This document shows, in pieces, positions 16,286 to 25,537 of a DNA stretch of 64,000 bases; position 1 is the first letter of the stretch; each line of letters opens with the position of its first letter. This DNA is from G963701675 sp963701675 (GTDB taxonomy: Bacteria; Planctomycetota; Planctomycetia; Gemmatales; Gemmataceae). The DNA is taken from positions 5,208,001 through 5,272,000 of the forward strand of contig OY969623.1 of NCBI GenBank assembly GCA_963701675.1, given 5' to 3'. The translations under genes and the position numbers were made by a program. The notes under the pieces are model-generated. The model saw nothing but the letters and a program-made list of their open reading frames with translations. It was not told where the DNA came from and did no database searches.

Positions 16286-17783
16286 ATGAGCCAACGTTCG
16301 TTGCCAGCCGGTCTTGTGCTCCTTCTGGGAATGTGCGCCTTGCCGACGATCGGTAGCGACGGGCACTACATGGACCATCCGTACCCGAAACCGCCGTGTC
16401 CGTGCGTTTCCGAGATGCCGACGCCGGTGGTAGCGATTCACTTGAAAGCCCCGGCATTCGGTGGTACGGGTACTGAGATTGAATATCGAATCCGTGTCGA
16501 AAATGGTTCACCCGCGCCCGCCCATCATGTCGCTGTGCGAAATGCAATTCCTGGGAACGCCCGCTTTGTTCGTGCCGATCCGCCGCCGACGACGAACGAC
16601 CCGGAATTGGTCTGGCAGTTAGGAACGCTTCCTCCCGGAGGTTCCCGCGAGATATGGCTGGTGCTTGCTTCCACCGGGCCGGGTGATGTCAAGAACTGTG
16701 CGCGGGTTCAATACGAGCACGGACAGTGCGTCTGCACCAAAGTCGACCAGCCCGGCGCTGCGGGTTTACAACTGCGAAAGGAAGGCCCCAACCAGGCGGC
16801 GCTCAACGATGTGCTCAACTATCGGCTCACCGTAACGAACGCCGGCGACGCGGAGGCCGTGGGCGTTGTCGTGACGGACGCCATTCCTGCGGGCCTGGAA
16901 CACGAGAGTCGAAGAACCACGTTGACTTGGGATATGGGCAATATCGCCCCAGGCCAAAGTCGGAGTGTCGACTACCAGGTTGTTGCCAAACAAGCAGGTC
17001 GCCTGTGCAACGGGGCGGTCGCTACAGCAGCGGGTGGACTTCGGCGCGAGGTCGAACATTGCGTCACCGTCGGCGAAGCGAAGCTGGCTCTAGCCATGAC
17101 GGGCCCGGCACGGCGCTATCTCAACATGCCGGCAGAGTATCGAATCACCGTTACCAACACGGGCGCGTTGCCTCTGGCCAACGTCTTGATCACGAATCCC
17201 GTACCGACAGGAATGAGTTATGTGGCAGGCAGGCTCGGCCAACTGGTAGGCAGCGAGGTGCGCTGGAGCATTGCTTCGCTCAATCCGGGAGAGTCGCAAT
17301 CGGTGGAAGTGACACTTCGCGCTCAACAACCTGGTTTGATCAGGAATCGAGCGGTGGCATCGGCGGGAAATGTGAAAGCTGACGCCGAGGCTGCCACGGA
17401 GTTCTTCGGCGCCTCTGCACTCTTGCTCGAACTAGTGGACACCGACGATCCGGTGGAAGTCGGCGGTTCAACGCGTTATGTGATCTTGCTGCGCAACCAG
17501 GGCTCTGCGTCGGTGGCCGATGTGCAGATCAAGGCTCACATCCCAGTGGAAATTGAGGTCACGCAAGCCGACGGTCCGTCCAAGCACAAGACGGAAGGGC
17601 AAATCCTATCGTTCGAATCGATGACTCTGCAGCCGCAGGCCGAGGCGCGCTTTGTCATTCACGCCAAGGCGATCAAGGCGGGCGACATTCGCTTCAAAGT
17701 GGACCTCACGGCCAAGGAGCCTGTCCAACGGCCCGATTCAGGAGGAAGAAAGCACTACGGTGTTTACGGACATTCAGAATTGA
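16286..17783 (+). CDS. DUF11-repeat surface protein, frameshift near the C-terminus
   Basis: Exported protein with a signal peptide (LPAGLVLLLGMCALPTIGS) and about four tandem DUF11-type beta domains, each with Y-x-x-x-V-x-N and G-x-x-x-x-x-V-x-V-x-V-x-A patterns (for example YRLTVTNAGDAEAVGVVVTD and YRITVTNTGALPLANVLITN). GAGGATGCA precedes the ATG. The open frame runs to 17869, but its last 45 residues are unlike the family. Another frame gives SNGPIQEEESTTVFTDIQ and a stop at 17783, the kind of ending such proteins have. So the real end is probably 17783, with a frameshift near 17715-17735. That leaves a 3-base gap to rtcA instead of an 83-base overlap. Confidence 0.78.
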
Positions 17784-17786
17784 TTC

Positions 17787-18808
17787 TCAGTAGATCCGGA
17801 CCACTCCCGATTTTCCCATCTCGCCATCGCAGACGATCTCCCGGTCCACGAATCGGCGAATCACGTTGATGTTTGTCATTAGATGGCTGGTCACTTCGGT
17901 CACGCTGAACTCCGATGGTCCTGAGGCCAGCGCGCACGGTAATACCAATTGATCGGCGCTGTGCGGATCGACGGTGGCTGGCGCGATCGAGGTACGCCAA
18001 AACTTGATCGGACGCTTCGTCAGCGACGCGCTCCGCCAGCTTGCCGCGGGCGCCTAGTCCGAAGCATAACGTCGGTACTGGGCTTGAATCGACAATTAAT
18101 CCTATCACGGTACCGGGTCTGCCTGGCCAGCGCTCCAAAGAGATATCTACTCGGAGCGACGTGTGTTGCAATCGCAGTTGGGCCTGCCTCATTTGTCGCA
18201 CGGCGATTTCTTCTGGCAATCCAGCGACGGCGCTGAAGCCGGTGATGCTAGTCACCGCGCCCCGCTCGGAGATGCGAACTCCTGCAAGTCGTTTCGCTGG
18301 TTGCACGCTGGCAAGCACTAGCCCGCCACCGCGCGGATAGAAACCGGGATGGCGCATTTCGAGCGACACGTGGATGCCCAGCATCTCGATGTACGGTCGC
18401 CAGGTCGTGTCGAGAAAGTGAAAACAGGGACTCGCTTGGACGTGCGTGCCGCCTTGAAGGGTAACTTCGCTGGGAGTGTCTGCAGCGAGTGCGAGAGGCA
18501 GGTAGACAGTTTGCAGCACGAGGCCCACGGCGCCCGCGGTTCCGATCGGGAAGTGATACTTACCGGCAGTAACGGCCCCCGGTTCGAAGACAAGATCGGT
18601 GCTTCGAAGCGATGCACCTTCCGTTTGGGCCTGCCCGATCTGTGCGGCCGCGTTGACACACATCAAGTGTTGCGGGTGAAGGCCCGGCTTCGGCCTGCGC
18701 GCGAACCTTGCGAAGATGAAACGCTTTCTGTGTCACGAGGGAGAGGGCCAGGCTGGTGCGAAGTATCTGCCCGCCGCCCTCACCGACTGAACCGTCGATC
18801 TCAATCAT
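17787..18808 (-). CDS. rtcA: RNA 3'-terminal phosphate cyclase, two frameshifts
   Basis: RtcA converts RNA 3'-phosphate ends to 2',3'-cyclic phosphates. The protein is readable in three frames. The first begins MIEIDGSVGEGGGQILRTSL, the family N-terminus. It breaks at about 18697 within GCGCGC, where restoring two bases gives ARRPKPGLHPQHL. The second frame covers HFPIGTAGAVGLVLQTVYLPL, HPGFYPRGGG with the family's ATP-binding Gly-rich stretch, and the LGARGKLAERVADEA segment. It breaks at about 17982 (GCGC). The third gives ATVDPHSADQLVLPCALASG and ends GVVRIY at 17787. With both shifts repaired the length is near 340, as in the family. The ATG at 18856 is an alternative start. Confidence 0.83.
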
Positions 18809-18898
18809 TTCCCGATCCCGAGTCCGTATGGTCCCTGTCAGGCCTTCGGCCATCATAGGGGGTTCACGAAGGAACGGGAAAGCGTTGGTGCGGCCGTT

Positions 18899-19789
18899 TT
18901 ATGGGGACACGCCACGAATGGTTGTCCAGGCCGCTTGAAGGGCTAAGGGTGGAGAAAGCTTTTCGGTCGAAGCGTTCGTCAAATGGAAGGTGTCTTGTGC
19001 GATAGCCGTCGTGGGCCGTGAAGCCCGGATGATCAGCAATCGTTGACGAGGCGGCTTTTCATCAGGACGAATGAAACAAGCACGGCCCAGGGTGTCGAGA
19101 CGCTCAAATCGACCGCCGACAATGGCGTGTTCGTTCATCGCCAACGTGACGTCCCAACTTAGAGAAGCGTATTCTTGGCCAGGTTGTTGCTTCTGAAACA
19201 TCCATGAACTGCGATCTCCAGAAGGCGTCGGCAGCATCGCCGACTTTCCGTGGACGACTTCCGGCGTAAACCGGAGCCGTGTTCTTCCATCGGAGGAAGG
19301 GCTCGGGACAACCAGCAGGCTAAACTCAGCGTTTTCCAACTCCGATGCTTCGGCGCGTTCCGCGCTGTGCAACTGAAATTGACTTTGAGGCGAGACCGGG
19401 CCGAGCGAAATTCGCGTTGACTTGCCGCAGTGCTGTCGGATGCGGCGTGGATCGGGGCAACTTTTCTTTGAGGCGATTAGCGTCTGTAGACCGGCCGGCG
19501 CTACACCGCCGACTTGGCCGACTCGAAATCCGTTGTGTTCCAGCACTGCTTTGTGTTCGAGTGAGATCACTTGATCGTCGGCGAGCTTCCAAAGATCCTG
19601 GTCGATGTAGGTGTCGCCGAGAGTGGCTTCGCAGAGGAACACATCCAAGACGACGACGTCGGCAGATTCGGTGGCTTCACCGGGCCAGCCGTGCGCAAGC
19701 CACGAGGTTGACGGAACTTGCTTTCCGCTCAGGCAACCTGAGAGTACACAAGCCCATAACCCCAGCAACACCAGCCCCCGGCGGCGCAT
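18899..19789 (-). CDS. planctomycetal lipoprotein, function unknown
   Basis: A 296-residue protein with a lipoprotein signal (GLVLLGLWACVLSGCLSG), giving a lipobox with the modified cysteine at about residue 19. The mature part has VVVLDVFLCEATLGDTYI, QDLWKLADDQVISLEHKAVLEHNGFRVGQVGG and later strands (FEVVHG-type, SWMFQKQQPGQEYASLSWDVTL), suggesting a beta-rich secreted domain. I do not recognise the family. The gene lies 90 bases upstream of the rtcA start in the same direction and may share its transcript. Confidence 0.75.
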   Translation of the reverse strand: MRRRGLVLLGLWACVLSGCLSGKQVPSTSWLAHGWPGEATESADVVVLDVFLCEATLGDTYIDQDLWKLADDQVISLEHKAVLEHNGFRVGQVGGVAPAGLQTLIASKKSCPDPRRIRQHCGKSTRISLGPVSPQSQFQLHSAERAEASELENAEFSLLVVPSPSSDGRTRLRFTPEVVHGKSAMLPTPSGDRSSWMFQKQQPGQEYASLSWDVTLAMNEHAIVGGRFERLDTLGRACFIRPDEKPPRQRLLIIRASRPTTAIAQDTFHLTNASTEKLSPPLALQAAWTTIRGVSP

Positions 19790-19896
19790 GCAGGACGTCC
19801 TTGTCTATAATGACCCTTCCCAACACTAGGATCGGGGGACGGACCGTATCGAGCGATCGTGGAGCGGTCAAGTCCGGTCGGGTCTAAGTGAAACAA

Positions 19897-19952
19897 TAAC
19901 CCGAAGCGTAAGCGAGGCGGCAAATGGAAAACCTCGCTTACGCTTCGGGTTA
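19897..19952. repeat. planctomycete palindromic repeat (21-bp stem, 14-base loop)
   Basis: A near-perfect inverted repeat. The left arm (19897-19917) contains AACCCGAAGCGTAAGCGAGG and the right arm (19932-19952) is its exact complement. The loop is CGGCAAATGGAAAA. The arm sequence is of the kind scattered through planctomycete intergenic regions, where it often appears translated as NPKRKRG or TRSVSEG in spurious ORFs. It sits between the divergent starts of the lipoprotein and the SDR, so a terminator role is unlikely. It has no coding potential of its own. Confidence 0.75.
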
Positions 19953-19977
19953 GTATGAACCCACGGAGGATAGGCGC

Positions 19978-20742
19978 ATGGGTCTGAACGAGTTCCGGTT
20001 GGATGGGAAAGTCGCGCTGGTCACGGGAGGCAGTAAGGGATTGGGCAAAGCGATGGCCCGCGGACTCGTGGAAGCCGGGGCGGACGTGGTGATTTCCAGC
20101 CGACACGAAAGCGACCTGCGGTCCGCGCTGGATGAGATTCTCCACGGAACCAAGCGTCGCGGCGAGTACATCGTTGCGGACATGAGCCGGCGCGACGATG
20201 TCAAGCGGCTCGCCCATGCCGCCGTCGATCGAATGGGCCAGGTCGACATTCTCATCAACAACGCCGGCACCAACATCCCACAGGCCATCGACGAGATCAC
20301 CGACGAAACCTGGGACAAGATTATCGAGACGAATCTTAGTTCGGTGATGTCGCTGACACGTGCCCTGGTTCCCCAAATGAAGAAGCGACGCTGGGGCCGG
20401 ATCATTCATATTTCGTCGATCATGGGTTTCATTTCGAAGGAAAAGCGCAACGTCTATTCAGCGACAAAGTCCGCGTTGCTCGGATTGACGCGGGCCAGTG
20501 CCCTGGACCTAGGCGCCTACAACATTACCGTCAACTGCCTCGCGCCTGGGCCTTTCCTTACCGATTTGCCGGGCAGCCTGCTAAGCGTGGAGGAGAAGCA
20601 GCAATTTGCGCGAATGACCGCCTTGGGCCGATGGGCGGATCCCAAAGAACTGGTCGGTCCGACGCTCCTTTTGGCGAGCGATGCCGGCAGTTACATCACG
20701 GGACAGGCAATCGTCGTCGATGGCGGCTGGCTTGCGATGTAA
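19978..20742 (+). CDS. short-chain dehydrogenase/reductase (FabG-like)
   Basis: A 254-residue classical SDR with NAD(P) Rossmann fold. The cofactor loop TGGSKGLG is near residue 17, the structural motif NNAG near 91, and the catalytic Ser...Tyr-x-x-x-Lys is in HISSIMGFISKEKRNVYSATK (Tyr about residue 160). The C-terminus ends with the GQAIVVDGGWLAM motif common to 3-oxoacyl reductases and sugar-alcohol dehydrogenases. It resembles gluconate 5-dehydrogenase-type SDRs but the substrate is not determinable. GGAGGATAG precedes the ATG. It is convergent with the sigma factor gene 20 bases away. Confidence 0.9.
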   Translation: MGLNEFRLDGKVALVTGGSKGLGKAMARGLVEAGADVVISSRHESDLRSALDEILHGTKRRGEYIVADMSRRDDVKRLAHAAVDRMGQVDILINNAGTNIPQAIDEITDETWDKIIETNLSSVMSLTRALVPQMKKRRWGRIIHISSIMGFISKEKRNVYSATKSALLGLTRASALDLGAYNITVNCLAPGPFLTDLPGSLLSVEEKQQFARMTALGRWADPKELVGPTLLLASDAGSYITGQAIVVDGGWLAM

Positions 20743-20762
20743 TCCGATAATCGCACCACAAG

Positions 20763-21377
20763 CTAGTCATGCTCAACCGACTCCACACATCGGCGGCGCA
20801 AGTATTGGGTAACGCCTTTCAAATTACGCCGAACCGTCACCACGTGCCGCTGCGTAGCTTTGGCGATTTCCTCGACGCTCTCGCCCTGAAGGCAAAGCTC
20901 CACCATGTGCCGTACGGGTTGCCGTAGTCGTTCGAGCAACAGCGCGACTTCGTCGGCGATGACCGCGGCCTCGTCGGGTGACGGCTCGCGCGTCAACAGC
21001 TGGGCCTGAACATCAAGCGACGAGGACAGGTCATCGAGATATTCCTGACGATTTACGGTGCGCTTGCGGGTGGTGTGGCGGCGGAACTGTTTGTGCAGCT
21101 TATGAAGTGTTATGGCCACCAACAGTCGCCATAAGTCGCCGCTGTGGCGAAGTACATAGCGGTCGGACCGCGCATTGACAAAGAAGCAACGATAGGCGGA
21201 CTGTACGACGTCTTCCGGGTCGAGAACGCGAACGAGTGCTTTGGAGAGCCGAGTCCGCGCCAGTGAAACGAGGCGTTCGGCGTAGCGGCGCCACAGGTCT
21301 CCCGCGGCCTGTTCATCGCCGGCCCGCCAACGCGCCAGGAGCTTGGCAGAAGATGTCGCAGCACGGCTACTCGTCAA
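20763..21377 (-). CDS. ECF-type RNA polymerase sigma factor
   Basis: A 204-residue sigma-70 family protein of the extracytoplasmic-function size. Region 2 is visible as WRRYAERLVSLARTRL...VLDPEDVVQSAYRCFF, and region 4 as LLLERLRQPVRHMVELCLQGESVEEIAKATQRHVVTVRRNLK with a helix-turn-helix. The start is a TTG at 21377: an in-frame stop lies just upstream, and GAGGTGA overlapping the preceding gene's stop serves as ribosome site. Translational coupling to the upstream small gene is likely. No anti-sigma gene is next to it. Confidence 0.85.
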   Translation of the reverse strand: MTSSRAATSSAKLLARWRAGDEQAAGDLWRRYAERLVSLARTRLSKALVRVLDPEDVVQSAYRCFFVNARSDRYVLRHSGDLWRLLVAITLHKLHKQFRRHTTRKRTVNRQEYLDDLSSSLDVQAQLLTREPSPDEAAVIADEVALLLERLRQPVRHMVELCLQGESVEEIAKATQRHVVTVRRNLKGVTQYLRRRCVESVEHD

Positions 21378-21385
21378 CGGTCACC

Positions 21386-21649
21386 TCATTTCTCGACGAC
21401 GTCTTCGAGTCGTGATATGGCGACCACTTGCGCCCGCACGACCAGTACCCGCTTGCGATTCCTTTTGATTCCCGTGGTGCGAGAGTCCAGAACGTAAAGC
21501 TCGCGTGTTGTCTGGGTATCGCGGAGGTCATGCAAGTCCGCGTTGCGGATTTCCAAGAACTGGTCGTCAAATCGGTCGAGCTTCCCGAAGCAGACAAAAG
21601 GCGTCTGCAAGTCGATGACGATGACCTGGCCGACAAGTTCTTCGAGCAT
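21386..21649 (-). CDS. small conserved protein with Sm-like N-terminal segment
   Basis: An 87-residue protein beginning MLEELVGQVIVIDLQTPFVC. The alternation VGQVIVIDL, FVCFGKLDRFDDQFLEI and a basic C-terminal patch (TGIKRNRKRVLVVR) resembles an Sm/Hfq-type small beta barrel, although I cannot prove homology. It lies 8 bases upstream of the sigma-factor start in the same direction, which makes the pair a probable two-gene operon. The downstream start signal overlaps its stop codon. Confidence 0.65.
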   Translation of the reverse strand: MLEELVGQVIVIDLQTPFVCFGKLDRFDDQFLEIRNADLHDLRDTQTTRELYVLDSRTTGIKRNRKRVLVVRAQVVAISRLEDVVEK

Positions 21650-21710
21650 GGTGCATTAACACTAGCGAAGGCGGGGTGGGAATGGCAAGCTTGATGGAGC
21701 GAGTTTGATG

Positions 21711-23362
21711 TCACGCCGCTTGACGAATGCGTGCGCTGTCCGGTTCACCGTCTGACATGAGAAGGCGGGCCACGCGTTCCAATTCGTCGTTCACTTCGGC
21801 GAGCTGCCGCTGGTAAGCGCTAACGTGGCGCGCAAATCTCCGACTTGCAATCGCAAGCGGGCCATTTCGGAGTCGGCTGCCGCTCGTCCCTGCTCGCACG
21901 TCGATAAGAGGTTGATTAGCTCGCCGTCTTTCGTCGCCAGCTCGGAAGCCCACCAGGTGAGTTCCTCGAAACGCGCGTGTAAGCGGTCGGCCTCGTCCTT
22001 TCCAACTACGCCGTATGGAGGCGCCGTCTCGCTACCGTGATCTGTAGCGGCTAATCGCAATCGTTCATTCCGGCATGTCGAATACTCAGACTTTAGGCGA
22101 AGAACGGCGTCCTGATACCGCTGTTGCCAGCGTTGGAGCAAATGGGGGACCGATTTCTCGACTCTCTCAAGCTGGTCCTCACGTGATCGCAGTTCGGCGA
22201 GAAGCCGCTCGCGCTCGCCATGCCAGGCTGCCAGCCGGGCGGTCCATTGCGCTTGCATGCCTTGAAGATACCGGCGCTGACGTTCGCATTCACCGACACG
22301 CTGTCGGCAACGGTCCTCTGATCTCTCAACGGCGCTTTCTCGTTCATCGAGAGTTCGCGCCAGTTCTTCCAGTTGTGCTGCGGCTCGTTCACGTTCCACG
22401 GACCAAGCTGTCTCGGCCTCGAGGAATCGTTGCCATTGCTCCGCGAGGTGGAGTCGTTGGTCCGCCAGGTCTCCGGCGAGAGCGTCAAGTTTCTCGGTGC
22501 ATTCGTCAACGCCCGATGCCGATGGCTCGGCGGAGCGGTCATCGCCTGAGTCGTTGTTTGGCAAGTTGGCAATGGTAGGATGCACACCAAGACTCGCTAA
22601 TCGACTGGCACGACGTTCAAGGTCGATCAGCTTGCAGCGTTGGTTTTGGATGCGCTGCTTGAGCCCGAGAGATTCCGCCTGGAGGCGGGAAATGTCTTTC
22701 AACCATCGTCGTTTTTCGCCCGCCACTCGGCGCTGCGTCTTGGCGACTTCAGTTTCACGCCGCCGGATCTGGTTCTGGTGCTCCTGAAGACGCCGTCGCT
22801 CCTCGTTCAGGCCATCGAACCCGGCCTGCGTTTCTCGACGGGCTAGTTCTGCTTCCGCATTGCATTCTAATCGGACTTGTTCTATGGATGCTTGTTGAAA
22901 GGCTAGCTCCTGCTTTTGCTGCTGAATCTGTTGTGATTCGTGGTGAAGAGCCGCTTCCTGACGACGGAGTTTCTCCCGTTCCTTCGCCCAGTTCCGATGC
23001 CAGCGTCGTCGAAGCCGATCGCGCAGTCGAAGCAAGCGCCGGCGTTCGCTCCCGACATGTTCCCACCCGTCGGCAAGCTCCGCACACTCGACTTTGAGTT
23101 GTTGGGTCATTTCGGCGAGGTGTTTCTGTTGTGTTGCCTGGTCACGTTGTGAGGCTTCACGAGACTGTTGGACTTCATCGCGAAGGGCGGCAAGCCGGCG
23201 GCGTTTTTCGTCCAGTAGCGACGCGAGTTGACTTTCCTGTTGATCGATGGTCTGCCGTCGTTCATTCAGACGCAGTTCCTCGTGAAGAAGTGCGGCCTGC
23301 TGTGCAACCACGGCAGCTGCCTGGATGCGAAGGGCATCCGCGTCCTGCGAGGTCGGGTTCAT
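21711..23362 (-). CDS. long coiled-coil protein, one frameshift near the C-terminus
   Basis: About 550 residues, almost wholly predicted coiled coil, with Glu/Arg/Gln/Leu heptads throughout (for example EKLRRQEAALHHESQQIQQQ and RRRLQEHQNQIRRRETEVAK). I place the start at the ATG at 23362 (MNPTSQDADALRIQAAAVVA) because the longer frame to 23485 is unlike the rest. The main frame ends at 21791 with an unlikely tail. A second frame carries SAYQRQLAEVNDELERVARL to a stop at 21711, which continues the coiled coil. The junction is at GCGCGC, 21828-21833. A cytoskeletal or scaffold role is possible but not shown. Confidence 0.75.
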
Positions 23363-23516
23363 CCGGATTTTCCTCGTGCGCGAAAGTAGCTCTGAACTGT
23401 ATCGTCCGCTAAGCCGCCGGAAGTTTATGACGGGAGATTGCCGGGCAACGGGAACGCAGCGGTGGCAAAGAATGCGACAATCCATCCGTGCCGACCGCCA
23501 GAACCGTCAAAGTCAA

Positions 23517-23852
23517 TTACACTTCCAGCACGCGGTTGACCGCGGCCACCAGTTCGCGCTCGGGCATCGCGCCGACGAGCTTGCCGCTTTCCTTGCCGCC
23601 TTTGAAGAACAAAAGCGCCGGAATGGAGGTGATTCCGAACTGGCTCGCAAGGTCCGGTTGCTCATCGACGTTGACTTTGCCGACTTTGAGCTTCCCGGCG
23701 AATTGGCCGGCGACTTTCTCCACGGTGGGGGCAATCGCGCGGCACGGCCCGCACCAGGCCGCCCAAAAGTCGACCAATACCGGCTCCGTGCTCATTACCA
23801 CTTCTGTATCCCAATTCCCTGATGTAAAGTCCTTCACATTTTCGCTCGCCAT
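23517..23852 (-). CDS. trxA: thioredoxin
   Basis: A 111-residue thioredoxin. The active site WCGPC has its redox cysteines at 34 and 37, inside VLVDFWAAWCGPCRAIAPTV. The cis-proline segment FGITSIPALLFFKGG and the C-terminal ERELVAAVNRVL helix are complete. I prefer the ATG at 23852 (MASENVKDFT) over 23861. It is a general disulfide reductase of the cytoplasm. The gene is divergent from the BMC regulator, so the AT-rich spacer of about 196 bases serves both. Confidence 0.93.
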   Translation of the reverse strand: MASENVKDFTSGNWDTEVVMSTEPVLVDFWAAWCGPCRAIAPTVEKVAGQFAGKLKVGKVNVDEQPDLASQFGITSIPALLFFKGGKESGKLVGAMPERELVAAVNRVLEV

Positions 23853-23999
23853 GTAAGTCACCTTATGCTTCCCGAATTTGTAGATATATGCAACTGCCGC
23901 CTCATTATAGGCACGTCAGGAAAACCGCACACACGCGGCACCCGTCGGCATTGAAAATTGGACATTAGGCTTAGCGGTTGCGATTCATGGAAATAATCG

Positions 24000-24029
24000 T
24001 TGACATCTGCAATATATCTATCTCATAAT
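24000..24029 (+). promoter_or_regulatory. sigma-70-like promoter of the BMC operon
   Basis: A perfect -35 box TTGACA (24000-24005), an 18-base spacer and a -10 box CATAAT (24024-24029) lie in an AT-rich stretch directly upstream of the DeoR gene. Transcription would begin near 24036, leaving only about 13 bases before the GTG start at 24049, where I see no Shine-Dalgarno sequence. This would make the first mRNA nearly leaderless. The boxes are read from the sequence; activity is inferred. Confidence 0.5.
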
Positions 24030-24048
24030 GACATAGTTCAATCAATCT

Positions 24049-24834
24049 GTGGTAGATTTGGATGTGAATACGGAAGAAAGACGCCAACTCGTGCTTGAAA
24101 CTGTTGAAAGTAAGGGGTTTGTGTCGCTCGACGAGTTGGCCCAATCCATCGGCAAGTCGATCTCGACCATGCGCCGTGATCTGGAGTTTTGGGACCAGAA
24201 AGGGAAATTGAAACGCACCCACGGCGGCGCCGTGTACGTCGGTGATGGTTCCGTGTTGCCGGCTTTCGAAGATCGAACGTCGAGTCAAATGGAGGAGAAG
24301 CGCGCGATCGCTCGAGCCGCAGCCGCTCGACTCATTGACGGCGACGCGGTCCTGCTTGACGGCGGCACCACGACTTACGAGGTTGCGCGGCTATTGGTCG
24401 GCCGCCGACTGCAGATCGTAACCAACAGTTTGCCGATCGCAAACCTCTTCGCGAGCAGCCGGGAGACCGACCTCGTGTTTCTGGGCGGCTACATCTATCC
24501 GCGCACGGGCGTGGCCATGGGACCGTTCACCATCCGCATGTTGGAGGACATCCACGTCCATCAAACGATCCTCAGTGTCGGCGGCATCACTGCCAAAGGA
24601 CTCTTCAACAGTAACCTGCTGCTCGTCGAAACCGAGCGGCAAATGATGCAATGTGCCGACGAAGTGGTCGTGGTGGCCGACCATAGCAAGATCGGGCGGC
24701 AAGCCCTGGCTCATCTCTGTGAACTTTCCGCGGTGGGAAGCTTGATCGTCGACGCTGGCGTCACTTCCGAACAACGGGCCTTGCTCACCGGCGCCGGGGC
24801 GCAACTGATGGTTGCCGAGGAGGCGGGGCCATGA
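24049..24834 (+). CDS. DeoR/GlpR-family transcriptional regulator of the BMC operon
   Basis: A 261-residue DeoR-family repressor. The N-terminal winged helix reads RRQLVLETVESKGFVSLDEL...SISTMRRDLEFWDQKGKLKRTHGGAV, with the family helix-turn-helix and the R-T-H-G-G-A wing. The C-terminal sugar-phosphate isomerase-like sensor domain shows DAVLLDGGTTTYEVARLL, VTNSLPIANLF and VVVADHSKIG. The start is a GTG at 24049. It overlaps PduL by 4 bases (ATGA). The effector is probably a deoxysugar phosphate handled by the compartment, by analogy with FucR/RhaR-like DeoR members. Confidence 0.9.
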   Translation: MVDLDVNTEERRQLVLETVESKGFVSLDELAQSIGKSISTMRRDLEFWDQKGKLKRTHGGAVYVGDGSVLPAFEDRTSSQMEEKRAIARAAAARLIDGDAVLLDGGTTTYEVARLLVGRRLQIVTNSLPIANLFASSRETDLVFLGGYIYPRTGVAMGPFTIRMLEDIHVHQTILSVGGITAKGLFNSNLLLVETERQMMQCADEVVVVADHSKIGRQALAHLCELSAVGSLIVDAGVTSEQRALLTGAGAQLMVAEEAGP

Positions 24835-25508
24835 GCGCGCTTACCGTAGACCGCCGGAGTGTGGAAAGGCTCGTGCGAAATGCGCTCGAATCGCGATTCC
24901 AACGTCGTGCCAAAGACGTAGGGCCGCATCTTGTCGTTAACATATCGGCGCGCCATTGTCATGTCAGCGAAGCCGACTTGGAAGTGCTTTTCGGAAAAGG
25001 ACATCGCTTAACGATTCATCGCCCGCTCTACCAGGACGGTTACTTTGCTGCGAATGAAATGGTGACGATCATCGGACCGCGACATCGCATGATTCCGAAC
25101 CTTCGCATCCTCGGCCCGTGCCGTTCGCAGAGTCAGGTCGAGTTGGCGTTTACGGATGCGATTTCGCTGGGAATTGATGCACCAGTTCGGCGGAGCGGCG
25201 ATCACCGCGAAACACCGGGCTGCTATTTGCTCGGGCCGGCCGGCATGGTGGAGCTCAAGGCCGGAGTGATTCGTCACGAGCGACACGTGCACATGGGGCC
25301 AACGGATGCGTCGCACTATGGAGTTCGAGACGGGGATCGGCTAAACCTTCGCGTAAACAGTACCTGCTCGGCGGTGTTTGAGGGTCTTTTGTGCCGGGTC
25401 GATCCGACTTCAAAGCTGGAAGTGCACTTGGACACGGACGAGGGAAACGCATGTGATCTAACCCACGCAACGGGTGTGGAATTGTTCAAAGGGCGAACGG
25501 GCATCTAA
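24831..25508 (+). CDS. pduL: PduL-type phosphate acyltransferase (phosphotransacylase)
   Basis: A 225-residue PduL phosphotransacylase that would convert acyl-CoA to acyl phosphate (lactyl-CoA in the proposed pathway). The two metal-binding regions are present: VNISARHCHVSEADLEVLFG near residue 40 and VIRHERHVHMGPTDA near residue 145. The family sequence LRILGPCRSQSQVELAFTDAI lies between them. Residues 6-24 (VDRRSVERLVRNALESRF) form an amphipathic helix typical of an encapsulation peptide. It overlaps the regulator's stop and precedes the first shell gene by 29 bases. Confidence 0.92.
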   Translation: MSALTVDRRSVERLVRNALESRFQRRAKDVGPHLVVNISARHCHVSEADLEVLFGKGHRLTIHRPLYQDGYFAANEMVTIIGPRHRMIPNLRILGPCRSQSQVELAFTDAISLGIDAPVRRSGDHRETPGCYLLGPAGMVELKAGVIRHERHVHMGPTDASHYGVRDGDRLNLRVNSTCSAVFEGLLCRVDPTSKLEVHLDTDEGNACDLTHATGVELFKGRTGI

Positions 25509-25537
25509 CGACCGACGATTTTTTTGGGAGATTTCGA

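Noticed and set aside
19802..20409. minus-strand open frame over the SDR gene and palindrome
   Set aside because: Antisense shadow of the SDR gene; its TRSVSEV segment is only the translated palindromic repeat.
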